Of a DNA stretch of 64,000 nucleotides, positions 51,748-59,303 are shown piece after piece. The stretch's first letter is position 1. Every line of letters starts with the position of its first letter. Both the position numbers and the translations under genes were made by a program. The notes beneath the pieces were generated by a model, which was given only the letters and a program-made list of their open reading frames with translations, had not been told where the DNA came from and made no database searches. Origin of the DNA: JACVRN01 sp036403815 (GTDB taxonomy: Bacteria > Acidobacteriota > Blastocatellia > Pyrinomonadales > Pyrinomonadaceae); assembly GCA_036403815.1 (NCBI GenBank), contig DASWQH010000066.1:10997-74996 (forward strand), in the 5' to 3' direction.

Positions 51748-52143
51748 ATGGCTGGACGTGAAATGCCTCAGAATGGAACTTTCTGTTGGAATGAGCTGGC
51801 GACCAAAGATTATGGAGCCGCGAAGAAGTTTTACACGGAGCTTTTGGGCTGGCAGCTACAGGAGTCAAACTCAGCCGGGATGGCTTACAACGAGATAGTC
51901 GTCGGCGGTCAGCACATAGGCGGCATTTACCAGATGATGCCCGAACAGGGCGACATGCCTTCGCAGTGGATATCCTACGTGGCGGTGGACGATGTGGACG
52001 CTAAAGCGAAGCTCGTCGCAGAGCTTGGCGGAAAGGTTTGCGTGCCGCCGACTGACATCCCGAACGTAGGCCGCTTCTGCGTGATTACAGACCCGATGGG
52101 CGCATCCTTGTCGCTCGTCAAACTCTCAGCCCCAAGCGAATAG
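51748..52143 (+). CDS. VOC-family (glyoxalase-like) protein (1)
   Basis: 131 residues with the betaalphabetabetabeta repeats of the vicinal oxygen chelate superfamily (TFCWNELATKDYGAAKKFYTELLGWQ-like start, VGGQHIGGIYQM, WISYVAVDDVDAKAKLVAELGGKV). AAAGGAG precedes the ATG. The substrate cannot be deduced; these proteins serve as small-molecule enzymes or resistance/binding proteins. Confidence 0.88.
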   Translation: MAGREMPQNGTFCWNELATKDYGAAKKFYTELLGWQLQESNSAGMAYNEIVVGGQHIGGIYQMMPEQGDMPSQWISYVAVDDVDAKAKLVAELGGKVCVPPTDIPNVGRFCVITDPMGASLSLVKLSAPSE

Positions 52144-52184
52144 GCCGGGCGCTTTCATGAAAACTTTTTGAAGGAGGAAAGATT

Positions 52185-52673
52185 ATGAAGAGGAAACTCT
52201 CCCTGACAATGCTTCTCTTAATCGCGGTTGTCTGCACCCTCGCTATCTTTGCCGGTGGCAGCCGGGCCGCAGAGACTCCGCAAGAAATCTCCGCGCAGAT
52301 TATCGCCCGCGAGAAGGCTTCGATCGACGCGTGGCAGCGCAAGGACAAAGCTTTCTTCGAGAATTATCTGACCGACGATTCCACTTTCTTCTCGCCGGAA
52401 GGGCCATACCTTCAAACCGAACCGAAGGTTAACTTCATTCCAAAGTTCGAGAAGTACGCGGAGATGTTTAAGTTTAACGACTTCCAGATGTACAACCCTC
52501 GCGTGCAGGTCTACGGCGACGTTGCGATACTGACATACAACAGCGCCGTCTCGATCACGATGGGCGGCCAGCCCATCAATTACACGGCCAAAGTCACAAG
52601 CGTCTATCTTAAACAGGGCAACACATGGCGCGTAGTACATGCGCACGAGTCCACGAACCCTGGCGCTAAATAG
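52185..52673 (+). CDS. Exported NTF2-like (DUF4440) protein
   Basis: 162 residues: signal peptide (MLLLIAVVCTLAIFAGGSRA), then an NTF2/SnoaL-like fold with EKASIDAWQRKDKAFFENYLTDDSTFFSPEG and the C-terminal strand VTSVYLKQGNTWRVVHAH. GAAGGAGG is just before the ATG. Exported; ligand unknown. 41 bp after the VOC gene, same direction. Confidence 0.85.
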   Translation: MKRKLSLTMLLLIAVVCTLAIFAGGSRAAETPQEISAQIIAREKASIDAWQRKDKAFFENYLTDDSTFFSPEGPYLQTEPKVNFIPKFEKYAEMFKFNDFQMYNPRVQVYGDVAILTYNSAVSITMGGQPINYTAKVTSVYLKQGNTWRVVHAHESTNPGAK

Positions 52674-52733
52674 TAAAGAATAAGGCTGGAGCCACCTGTT
52701 CCATTTTAATGCTTAGAAGTTTTCATGCAGCCC

Positions 52734-52816
52734 GAAGAAAGTAAGCAGTGAGCAGTAAGCGGTAAGCAGTCGAACGAATCTTTTTCCCTGCTTACTGCTC
52801 ACTGCTTACTTTCTTC
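52734..52816. repeat. Heptad hairpin H18
   Basis: 28-bp perfect outer pairing beginning GAAGAAAGTAAGCAGTGAGC, with words GTAAGCA, GTGAGCA, GTAAGCG, GTAAGCA; the left arm has one extra word. Separates the NTF2-like gene from the VOC gene. Confidence 0.93.
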
Positions 52817-52843
52817 TGCTTTAACCGGAACAAAGGAGAAGCG

Positions 52844-53215
52844 ATGTTACTGGGACTCAGAACCGTTATCTACCAAGTGAGCGATATTGAAAAAGCTAAG
52901 GCATGGTACGCAAGTGCGCTCGGCATCGCTCCTTACTTCGACCAGTCCTGCTACGTGGGCTTCAACGTAGGTGGCTTTGAGCTTGGACTCGACCCGGATG
53001 GTTCGGGCAATTCCGGCGTAGCAGCCAGCGGCGTTGCGTACTGGGGCGTAGAGAATATTGAGTCCTCGCTTGAGCGCCTGCTTGAGCTGGGCGCGACGCG
53101 GCACACAGATGTTCAGGATGTCGGCGGCGATATTCGTATGGCAACCGTGCTTGATCCCTTTGGCAATATCCTGGGCATTATTGAGAATCCGCATTTCACA
53201 TTGGAAGCCTCATGA
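52844..53215 (+). CDS. VOC-family (glyoxalase-like) protein (2)
   Basis: 123 residues, single-domain VOC protein beginning LRTVIYQVSDIEKAKAWYASALGI and ending VLDPFGNILGIIENP, both typical of the family. AAAGGAG stands before the ATG. Followed 10 bp later by a START-like gene. Substrate unknown. Confidence 0.88.
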   Translation: MLLGLRTVIYQVSDIEKAKAWYASALGIAPYFDQSCYVGFNVGGFELGLDPDGSGNSGVAASGVAYWGVENIESSLERLLELGATRHTDVQDVGGDIRMATVLDPFGNILGIIENPHFTLEAS

Positions 53216-53225
53216 GGAGAATACT

Positions 53226-53705
53226 ATGGACAAAATCATACATACTTCTACTCATCTGAGCTGCGACACTCACAGAGCTTTCGAGATGTTTACCGTTAAC
53301 GACATGCTTCAATCGTGGCTCGTTCCGTTAGCGGCAGTCGAGCCTGTAGTGGGTGGGCGTTATGAACTCTTCTGGCAACCTGAAGAGCGCGAAAACTTCA
53401 GCACACTGGGATGTCGCGTGACGGCGGTTGAGCCAGACAGCTTTATCTCTTTTGAATGGAAAGGCCCCAAGCAGTTCAAACATTTCATGAACGAAGCCAA
53501 CCCCCTCACACACGTCACGGTCTTCTTCATTCCCTCTTTAGATGTGGAGAACGCAACGGAAGCTCATCTCATTCATTCCGGCTGGCGCTCTTCACCCGAA
53601 TGGGAAGAGGCACGCCAGTGGTTTGAAAGAGTATGGGGCCAGGCTTTCGAGCAGTTACAGATGCGCGTCCGAAGTGTGGTGGTTGACTCTCACGCTCTTG
53701 TTTAA
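53226..53705 (+). CDS. SRPBCC (AHSA1-type) START-like protein
   Basis: 159 residues with the AHSA1/START fold: start IIHTSTHLSCDTHRAFEMFTVNDMLQSWL, VGGRYELFW, EPDSFISFEWKG, THVTVFF and the C-terminal WFERVWGQAFEQLQ helix. GAGGAG five bases before ATG 53226 decides the start; the frame is open to 53058. Hydrophobic-ligand binding is the usual role. One more START-like gene follows. Confidence 0.85.
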   Translation: MDKIIHTSTHLSCDTHRAFEMFTVNDMLQSWLVPLAAVEPVVGGRYELFWQPEERENFSTLGCRVTAVEPDSFISFEWKGPKQFKHFMNEANPLTHVTVFFIPSLDVENATEAHLIHSGWRSSPEWEEARQWFERVWGQAFEQLQMRVRSVVVDSHALV

Positions 53706-53716
53706 GAGGAGGCATT

Positions 53717-54256
53717 ATGAGAAGGAGAAGGCTCATGATCTGGATACTCACGCCCGTCGCCGTCTTAACCAGTCTGCTTTTCATCATCACGGCGGTCGGG
53801 CTGGCGATTCCACGCCAGCATGTGGTATCACGCACGCTGAAGATTAGGCAGTCGCCGGAAATTGTGTGGGGGGCGATTACAGATTACAAGGGACAGCCCC
53901 TTTGGCGAAAGGACGTAAAAACGGTGGAGCGTCTGCCCGACCACGAAGGCCGAGAGGTCTGGCGGGAGGTTTACGAACAAGGCTCGCCGATTACCTTAGA
54001 GACAGCCGAAGCGGTTGCACCCAATCGTCTTGTGCGCACCATCGCGGATGAGGGCGGGCCGTTCAGTGGCCGCTGGGAGTATGACATTAAGGCGGACAGC
54101 GCGGGCGGGAGCCGTCTGACCATCACGGAGCGCGGCGAAGTTCCAAATCCTTTCTTCCGCTTCATGTCGCGCTTTCTAATCGGCCACACCTACTTCATGG
54201 AGAAATTTCAAAAAGACCTCGCGGCGAAATTCGGCGAAGAGGCCGTGATAGAGTAA
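53717..54256 (+). CDS. Membrane-anchored SRPBCC (polyketide cyclase-type) protein
   Basis: 179 residues: N-terminal signal anchor (ILTPVAVLTSLLFIITAVGLAI), then a START-like domain with VSRTLKIRQSPEIVWGAITDYKGQPLWR, GRWEYDIKADSAGGSRLTITERGEV and a C-terminal helix. GAGGAGG before the ATG. Twelve base pairs after the AHSA1-type gene, so co-transcribed. Ligand unknown. Confidence 0.85.
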   Translation: MRRRRLMIWILTPVAVLTSLLFIITAVGLAIPRQHVVSRTLKIRQSPEIVWGAITDYKGQPLWRKDVKTVERLPDHEGREVWREVYEQGSPITLETAEAVAPNRLVRTIADEGGPFSGRWEYDIKADSAGGSRLTITERGEVPNPFFRFMSRFLIGHTYFMEKFQKDLAAKFGEEAVIE

Positions 54257-54355
54257 GGCTGTAGATTAGTAGCCTGTAGCAAAGCGGCTCAACGCGCTCT
54301 CGACGTGGTAAACTCTAAAGCACGTACTGCAAATTTCCAGGGGGGAGAGAGCTAG

Positions 54356-55024
54356 ATGCCCGCGAAGAACGAGGATTTGCATGGGAATGTGCCGGACAAT
54401 TCGCCGGTCGCGCTGCTTTTGATTGATGTCATCAACGACATGGAGTTTGATACGGGGCGAGACCTTCTGCAACACGCCCTGCCTATGGCTCGCCGCCTTG
54501 CGACTCTCAAAAGCAGAGCCAGAGAAGCAGGAATTGCCATCATCTATGTCAACGATAATTTCGGCAGGTGGCAATCAGACTTTAACAAGCTCCTGTCGCA
54601 TTGTCTTGAAGAGGATGTCAAAGGTAAGCCGCTGGCCGAGATTCTCAAACCCGAAGAGGAAGACTATTTCGTGCTGAAGCCGAAGCATTCCGGCTTCTTC
54701 TCCACGACGCTCGACACGCTGCTCGAATATCTACAGGCTAAGACGCTAATTCTGACGGGGCTGACCGGCGACATCTGTGTGCTCTTTACGGCCAACGACG
54801 CTTACATGCGCGATTTCAATCTAATCATTCCTTCCGACTGCGTAGCCTCCAGCACGTCGGAGGCAAACAAGCACGCGCTTGAATTGATGGCGCGGGTGCT
54901 GAAGGCCGACACCACGCCCTCTACAGAGCTTGAGTTGGAAGAACTAATACGAAACGCGACCGCCGAAAGAGTAGATGATACCAAGCCCGAGCCGCAGGAT
55001 GCGCAGTTCGCCAAACAGAAATAA
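54356..55024 (+). CDS. Isochorismatase-family cysteine hydrolase
   Basis: 222 residues with the triad of the family: Asp24 (ALLLIDVINDMEF), Lys near KPKHSGFFSTTLD and Cys in TGLTGDICVLFTANDA (about residue 141). It hydrolyses an amide or ether such as nicotinamide or a related substrate; not determined. GGGGGGAGAG precedes the ATG. It converges with the S41 protease gene; palindrome locus 3 and a terminator lie between. Confidence 0.9.
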   Translation: MPAKNEDLHGNVPDNSPVALLLIDVINDMEFDTGRDLLQHALPMARRLATLKSRAREAGIAIIYVNDNFGRWQSDFNKLLSHCLEEDVKGKPLAEILKPEEEDYFVLKPKHSGFFSTTLDTLLEYLQAKTLILTGLTGDICVLFTANDAYMRDFNLIIPSDCVASSTSEANKHALELMARVLKADTTPSTELELEELIRNATAERVDDTKPEPQDAQFAKQK

Positions 55025-55040
55025 AAATTGCTCGGGCTTT

Positions 55041-55196
55041 AGCTCCGTAGGAGCGGAATGTTTATAGCCCATCGTATTCAAAAAAGAATCAAGCTCCGTA
55101 GGAGTGGAATGTCGTGAATGCAGAACATGTCGCTCCTACGGAGCTTACTCACTTTTCCTGCTCTTGATTCTATAAACATGCCGCTCCTACGGAGCT
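55041..55196. repeat. Nested palindromic REP-like locus 3
   Basis: Units AGCTCCGTAGGAGCGG and inverted CGCTCCTACGGAGCT at the outside, with TTTATAG...CTATAAA partners; inner unit AGCTCCGTAGGAGTGG and inverted GTCGCTCCTACGGAGCTT. Closely related to locus 4: both share GAGCAGGAAAA and GCAGAACATGTCGCTCC elements. Confidence 0.9.
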
Positions 55197-55222
55197 GTCT
55201 TGTCTTACTTTGAACTCAAGTT

Positions 55223-55268
55223 AACTAAAGAAGGCCGCTCTTTAACTTGAGCGGCCTTCTTTAGTTTT
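55223..55268. terminator. Bidirectional rho-independent terminator
   Basis: Perfect 18-bp stem AACTAAAGAAGGCCGCTC / GAGCGGCCTTCTTTAGTT with an 8-nt loop and T-runs on both sides. Serves the convergent isochorismatase and S41 protease genes. Confidence 0.95.
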
Positions 55269-55288
55269 AATAACTGCGCTTTTGGAGG

Positions 55289-57022
55289 CTATCTCTGCGC
55301 GCGTGCGCGTGTAGCGGCGGATTGAGCCAGCTCGCGTGCTTTGGGCAGCGCTTCGACAGCCTTCGTGACCTGCGGGTCGTCAATGACCAGCACCTCGTCA
55401 GCCGTCACTTTGCCGTAAGCAACCGTGATAACGTTGTAGCGCAATTGCTGGCTGATGAACTCTCGGTTGCGATCCATGAACTGCGGCGTCATTTTCCAGG
55501 CTCCGTCTTTCGCAATGAAATCCTTGAACGCCTTGAAGAGCGCGTCTGTTACAGCGTAATCCGTCGGCTGAAGCTTGTGATTAAACTCTATCGAGCGCTG
55601 CACCTTATAAGAAGTGTCGAAGCCAGCGATGCGTCCGTTCACAAGCTCACGCGTGAAGAAGAAGAGCGGATTAATAAGGCGCGCCTGCGCTGGGCTGATG
55701 GTCGCAGGCTTGATCGCTTCGTCGGGCGAGATGCCGCCGCCGCCGTAGACCGCTCGCCCGCTGTCCGTGCGGCTCGCAGGCCCGGTCTGCTTCGGCTGCG
55801 CGTCCTCGTTCTCCTGACCTATTGTGCCGCCGCGCGTGATGTAATCGTAAAACCCTTCGTTGGAATAGTCGCGTTGAATCAGCCGTCCCGAAGGCGTGTA
55901 ATACTTCGCGGTCGTCAGCGTCAATCCTGCGCCCGATTCGAGCGGGAAGATGCCCTGCACAAGCCCTTTGCCGAAGCTGGTCTCGCCGACGATGATAGCG
56001 CGGTCGTGGTCTTGCATCGCGCCCGCTACGATTTCGGAAGCCGAAGCCGTGTTGCCGTTGACAAGAAGAACAAGCGGCGTCATGTCCGGCTGGTCGTTGT
56101 CGGATTCATACGCGCGGTCAAGACGACGGTCGCGCCCCTTCTGCGAGAGAATCAACTGGCCGCTTTGCAGGAACTTTTCGGCCACATGAATCGCCTGATC
56201 CAGAAACCCGCCCGGATTGTCTCTGAGGTCTAAAACCAGATATTGCATCCCCTTCGAATGCAGAAAATCCAGCGCCGACTGTAGCTCATCAGTCGTCGTA
56301 TAGTTAAAGCCGTGCCGCATGTCTATGTAGCCGACGCCGGGCTTGAGCATGTAAGCATCAGGAATCGAAGGCTGCGCGACGGCATCGCGCGTTATCTCCA
56401 CGGTTTCGGCGCGGGAGGTAGCGGCGCGCTCCAGCGTTATGTTGACCACGGAGCCACGCGGGCCGCGAATCTTGTCGCGCACTTCGAGTGATGTTTTGCC
56501 GCGCATGTTGATGCCGTCCACGGCTACTATGCGGTCGCCGAAGCGAAGACCAGCGCGCGCGGCAGGCGATTCTTCAAACGTCGAAAGGATATAGGCGTCG
56601 TTCTGGTCGCCTGTGCGCTGGTTGCCAATGGAAGCGCCTATGCCGTAATACTCCGAGCGCTGATCCGTACGCAGCTCTTCATACTCTTTACGGTCATAGT
56701 AGTTCGAGTGCGGGTCGAGCGTGCGCAGCATGCCTATGATCGAAGACTTGAAGACAGAGTTGTAATCCAGCTTGTTGCCGTCAACATAGTTATCACGGAT
56801 GATGCCAAGGGCTTCGTCAAAGCTGCGCTCGACTGCCGCCGCTTCGGGGCTGAGGGAGCGCGTGCGCGAGCTTCTGCGGCCTAATGGAGTTACGGGCGCA
56901 GACGTGCGTTCAGAGCCGGAGCTGCCTGTGCGTCCCTGAGTCTGCTGCGCGAAAACGAAGGTTGGAAAGAGGAATGTAAAGACTAGAAGCGCTACGAGCG
57001 CCGACGACAATCTCTGTTTCAC
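55289..57022 (-). CDS. S41-family carboxy-terminal processing protease
   Basis: 577 residues: signal peptide (ALVALLVFTFLFPTFVFA), N-terminal helical region, PDZ domain (about 125-215, GIGASIGNQRTGDQND, RFGDRIVAVDGINM), and the peptidase core with YLVLDLRDNPGGFLDQAIHVA, VNGNTASASEIVAGAM (catalytic Ser) and GKGLVQ (catalytic Lys). The C-terminal 180 residues carry an additional segment of unknown role. Periplasmic protein processing or quality control is likely. Confidence 0.95.
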   Translation of the reverse strand: MKQRLSSALVALLVFTFLFPTFVFAQQTQGRTGSSGSERTSAPVTPLGRRSSRTRSLSPEAAAVERSFDEALGIIRDNYVDGNKLDYNSVFKSSIIGMLRTLDPHSNYYDRKEYEELRTDQRSEYYGIGASIGNQRTGDQNDAYILSTFEESPAARAGLRFGDRIVAVDGINMRGKTSLEVRDKIRGPRGSVVNITLERAATSRAETVEITRDAVAQPSIPDAYMLKPGVGYIDMRHGFNYTTTDELQSALDFLHSKGMQYLVLDLRDNPGGFLDQAIHVAEKFLQSGQLILSQKGRDRRLDRAYESDNDQPDMTPLVLLVNGNTASASEIVAGAMQDHDRAIIVGETSFGKGLVQGIFPLESGAGLTLTTAKYYTPSGRLIQRDYSNEGFYDYITRGGTIGQENEDAQPKQTGPASRTDSGRAVYGGGGISPDEAIKPATISPAQARLINPLFFFTRELVNGRIAGFDTSYKVQRSIEFNHKLQPTDYAVTDALFKAFKDFIAKDGAWKMTPQFMDRNREFISQQLRYNVITVAYGKVTADEVLVIDDPQVTKAVEALPKARELAQSAATRARAQR

Positions 57023-57365
57023 TACGATAAAAACCTCTTAAGAACTGAGTAGAATAAAAGCACCGCCGGGGGCATCCCGTACACAAGATGCAAAGAGTGG
57101 AAGCGCCTGGATGCTTCGTCAAGCCTTCCTGATTGCATAGTACACGGATGCAGGCGACGCAATCAAGGTTGTCAGGAAAGAGGCTAGAGGTTAGTCAAAG
57201 AAAATCAACTACTGACCTCTGACCTCTAGCCTCTAACCTCTACTTTCCCCTTTTCCCTTCTTCCTGTACAATGGCGCACTTTGTATAGGCAGCAAGACGG
57301 CCAGTTGCGTACCGCGTCCGGAAAGCGCTGGCTTTACTCCCCTTTATGAAGAGAATTGAGAGCTT
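57023..57365. other. Divergent spacer with hairpin H19 (343 bp)
   Basis: Between the S41 protease and GAF genes; should hold both promoters. H19 occupies 57175-57247. No clear -35/-10 pair could be called. Confidence 0.4.
57175..57247. repeat. Heptad hairpin H19 (unequal arms)
   Basis: Right arm AGAGGTT, AGAGGCT, AGAGGTC words (in inverted sense) matched to a shorter left arm starting GGAAAGAGGCTAGAGG; left arm lacks about two words. The only heptad hairpin in a divergent spacer with a large gap on both sides. Confidence 0.75.
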
Positions 57366-58232
57366 ATGGCTAAGAAGAAGAGCACCAAATCGAAACCGGC
57401 AAAGAAGCCGTCGAAAGCGAGCGGAAGGCGAAAAGATGTGGGAGCGGCCAGTTCCTTAGAAGACCATCTCAGAAGCGCCGTGCGCGCCGTAGAGGTGGCA
57501 GACCTTTTAACCATTCCGCTGACGCATTCAATCGAAAACCTGCTACAGCTCGCCGCGCAGTCCCTCAACGCCGACGCTGCCTCTGTTCTGGTGCGCGACG
57601 GCGATGAAGGCGGCCTGAAGTTTCTCGCCGCCATCGGCAAGGTCGCAGAGAAGCTGATGAAGATCAAGATTCCACCCGGTCGCGGCGTGGTCGGCTTCGT
57701 CTTCCAGTCAGGCCAGCCGATGGCCGTGGACGTGTCGCAAGACCCCAACTTTTATCCGGAGGTTGACAGCGCTACGGGCTACCGCACGTTGATTACACTC
57801 GCCACGCCTTTGCGTGTCGGCGCAGAGGACGTAGGCGTCTTACAGTTCGTCAATCGCCCCGGCTGGGAGTATCTGCCTGCGGGGACGCCCGCCGAAGCCT
57901 TCACGCCCGACGAGATGGAGAAGGCAGCCTACTTTGCAGACGCCATCGCGGCGCTCGTGGACGCGCATGAAACCGCCGGACTCGTAGAGACTCTCTTCGA
58001 GCTTTCGGTTAAGAGCGCTAAGGGGGGCGAAGAGGTCGGTACTGCCGTTCGCAAATGGCTCGCAGAGGTACGCACCGCGCCGGAGCATAAAGATTTGATG
58101 GCGCTCGCCATCTCTTTGCGCGATGTTGCGAGCAAGGGCGACGCCGAACGCCAGCTCTGCCGAGAGGTGCTTGATTCGCTCGCACGCTACACGGAACGCG
58201 GCGCGCTCAGCACGACCTACACGGGCTTTTAA
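57366..58232 (+). CDS. GAF-domain protein with basic N terminus
   Basis: 288 residues. A Lys/Ser/Ala-rich N terminus (about 1-30) precedes a GAF domain (about 45-200: THSIENLLQLAAQSLNADAASVLV, IPPGRGVVGFVFQSGQPMAVDV, TLITLATPLRVGAEDVGVLQFVN). The C-terminal part is helical. It ends 37 bp before the subtilisin gene, so the two are probably co-transcribed, and the GAF domain may sense a signal that controls the protease; this is inference. GAGAG lies near the start. Confidence 0.85.
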   Translation: MAKKKSTKSKPAKKPSKASGRRKDVGAASSLEDHLRSAVRAVEVADLLTIPLTHSIENLLQLAAQSLNADAASVLVRDGDEGGLKFLAAIGKVAEKLMKIKIPPGRGVVGFVFQSGQPMAVDVSQDPNFYPEVDSATGYRTLITLATPLRVGAEDVGVLQFVNRPGWEYLPAGTPAEAFTPDEMEKAAYFADAIAALVDAHETAGLVETLFELSVKSAKGGEEVGTAVRKWLAEVRTAPEHKDLMALAISLRDVASKGDAERQLCREVLDSLARYTERGALSTTYTGF

Positions 58233-58269
58233 TCTTCAGCTTCAGTGGAACCGAGGAGAACTAGAAGAG

Positions 58270-59100
58270 ATGGCGCAGTCTGATCCGGCGATGGAAGCGG
58301 CCAATGCGCTCGTGGATTTGTGGGGCGGGATTACACCGGATTCCATCTGGAAGGGACGCACGGGGCGCGGCGTACGTGTGGCCGTCGTGGATAGCGGAAT
58401 AGATGTGCGTCACCCTGCACTCAAAGGCAAGGTCAAAGAGTCGGTCGAGGCAGTTGTCGAGAACGGTAAAGTCGTATTCCATCCCTCTACTTCAGGAGAC
58501 CAGGCGGGACACGGCACGGCCTGCGCAGGCATCATCACGGATAAGGACATTGCACCCGACGTTGAGCTTTACAGCATTAAAGTCCTGGGGCCGAACGCGT
58601 CCGGCTCAGGCGACATGTTTCTGGCGGGACTCGATTACGCCATCAAACAGAAGATGCAGGTCGTCAACATGTCGCTCGGCACAACCAAGCCGCAGTACTT
58701 CGGGCCTTTGCATGATCTGCTTGACCGCGCTTATCACGCGGGCTGCATTCTGGTCGCCGCTGCCAACAACCTGCCGCAGCCTAGCTATCCTTCCATCTTC
58801 TCCTCTTCGCTCGTCTCCGTAGTCAAACGCGAGGGGGCTGATCCCTTCAACTTCGGCTATCGCTACGGCGAGGTGATAGAGTTGGTTGCGCCCGGCGTGC
58901 AGGTTCGCACGACCTGGCCTGGCGGAGGCTATCGTCAGGTCACAGGCAACAGCTTCGCCTGCCCCTATATCACAGGCATCATCGCGCTCATCATGGAGAC
59001 GTACCCGAACCTCACGCCCTTTGAAATCAAGACTGTCCTTTACGCCATCGCCCGCCGCAACCAGGAGCGACAGCAACAACCGGCATCCCCAAAGGAATAA
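58270..59100 (+). CDS. S8 subtilisin-like serine protease without signal peptide
   Basis: 276 residues. Catalytic triad motifs: VAVVDSGIDVRHP (Asp), AGHGTACAGII (His), VTGNSFACPYITGI (Ser). No signal peptide or prodomain is visible, so it is predicted to be cytoplasmic, unusual for S8. ATG 58270 is chosen because the frame upstream of it overlaps the GAF gene; GAAGAG precedes it. Follows the GAF gene and may be controlled by it. Confidence 0.9.
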   Translation: MAQSDPAMEAANALVDLWGGITPDSIWKGRTGRGVRVAVVDSGIDVRHPALKGKVKESVEAVVENGKVVFHPSTSGDQAGHGTACAGIITDKDIAPDVELYSIKVLGPNASGSGDMFLAGLDYAIKQKMQVVNMSLGTTKPQYFGPLHDLLDRAYHAGCILVAAANNLPQPSYPSIFSSSLVSVVKREGADPFNFGYRYGEVIELVAPGVQVRTTWPGGGYRQVTGNSFACPYITGIIALIMETYPNLTPFEIKTVLYAIARRNQERQQQPASPKE

Positions 59101-59134
59101 GAAAATTGCTCGTATACGGATGCCAGAGGCTCTT

Positions 59135-59288
59135 AGCTCCGTAGGAGCTAGATGTTTATAGAATAAGAGCAGGAAAAACTATCAAGCTCCGTAGGAGCGA
59201 CATGTTCTGCATCAATTACATGTCGCTCCTACGGAGCTTGATAGTTGCTTGCCCCGATTAACTATAAACATCTAGCTCCTACGGAGCT
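59135..59288. repeat. Nested palindromic REP-like locus 4
   Basis: AGCTCCGTAGGAGCTAGATGTTTATAG outer unit read with its inverted partner at 59262-59288; inner AGCTCCGTAGGAGCGACATG and inverted CATGTCGCTCCTACGGAGCT. Shares several blocks with locus 3. Lies between the convergent S8 and ABC transporter genes. Confidence 0.9.
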
Positions 59289-59303
59289 TGTCTCACATCG
59301 TCT

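Noticed and set aside
17027..57247. Heptad hairpins considered as ordinary rho-independent terminators
   Set aside because: Most lack a T-run, several end only a few bases before a start codon, and they occur between co-directional genes of likely operons.
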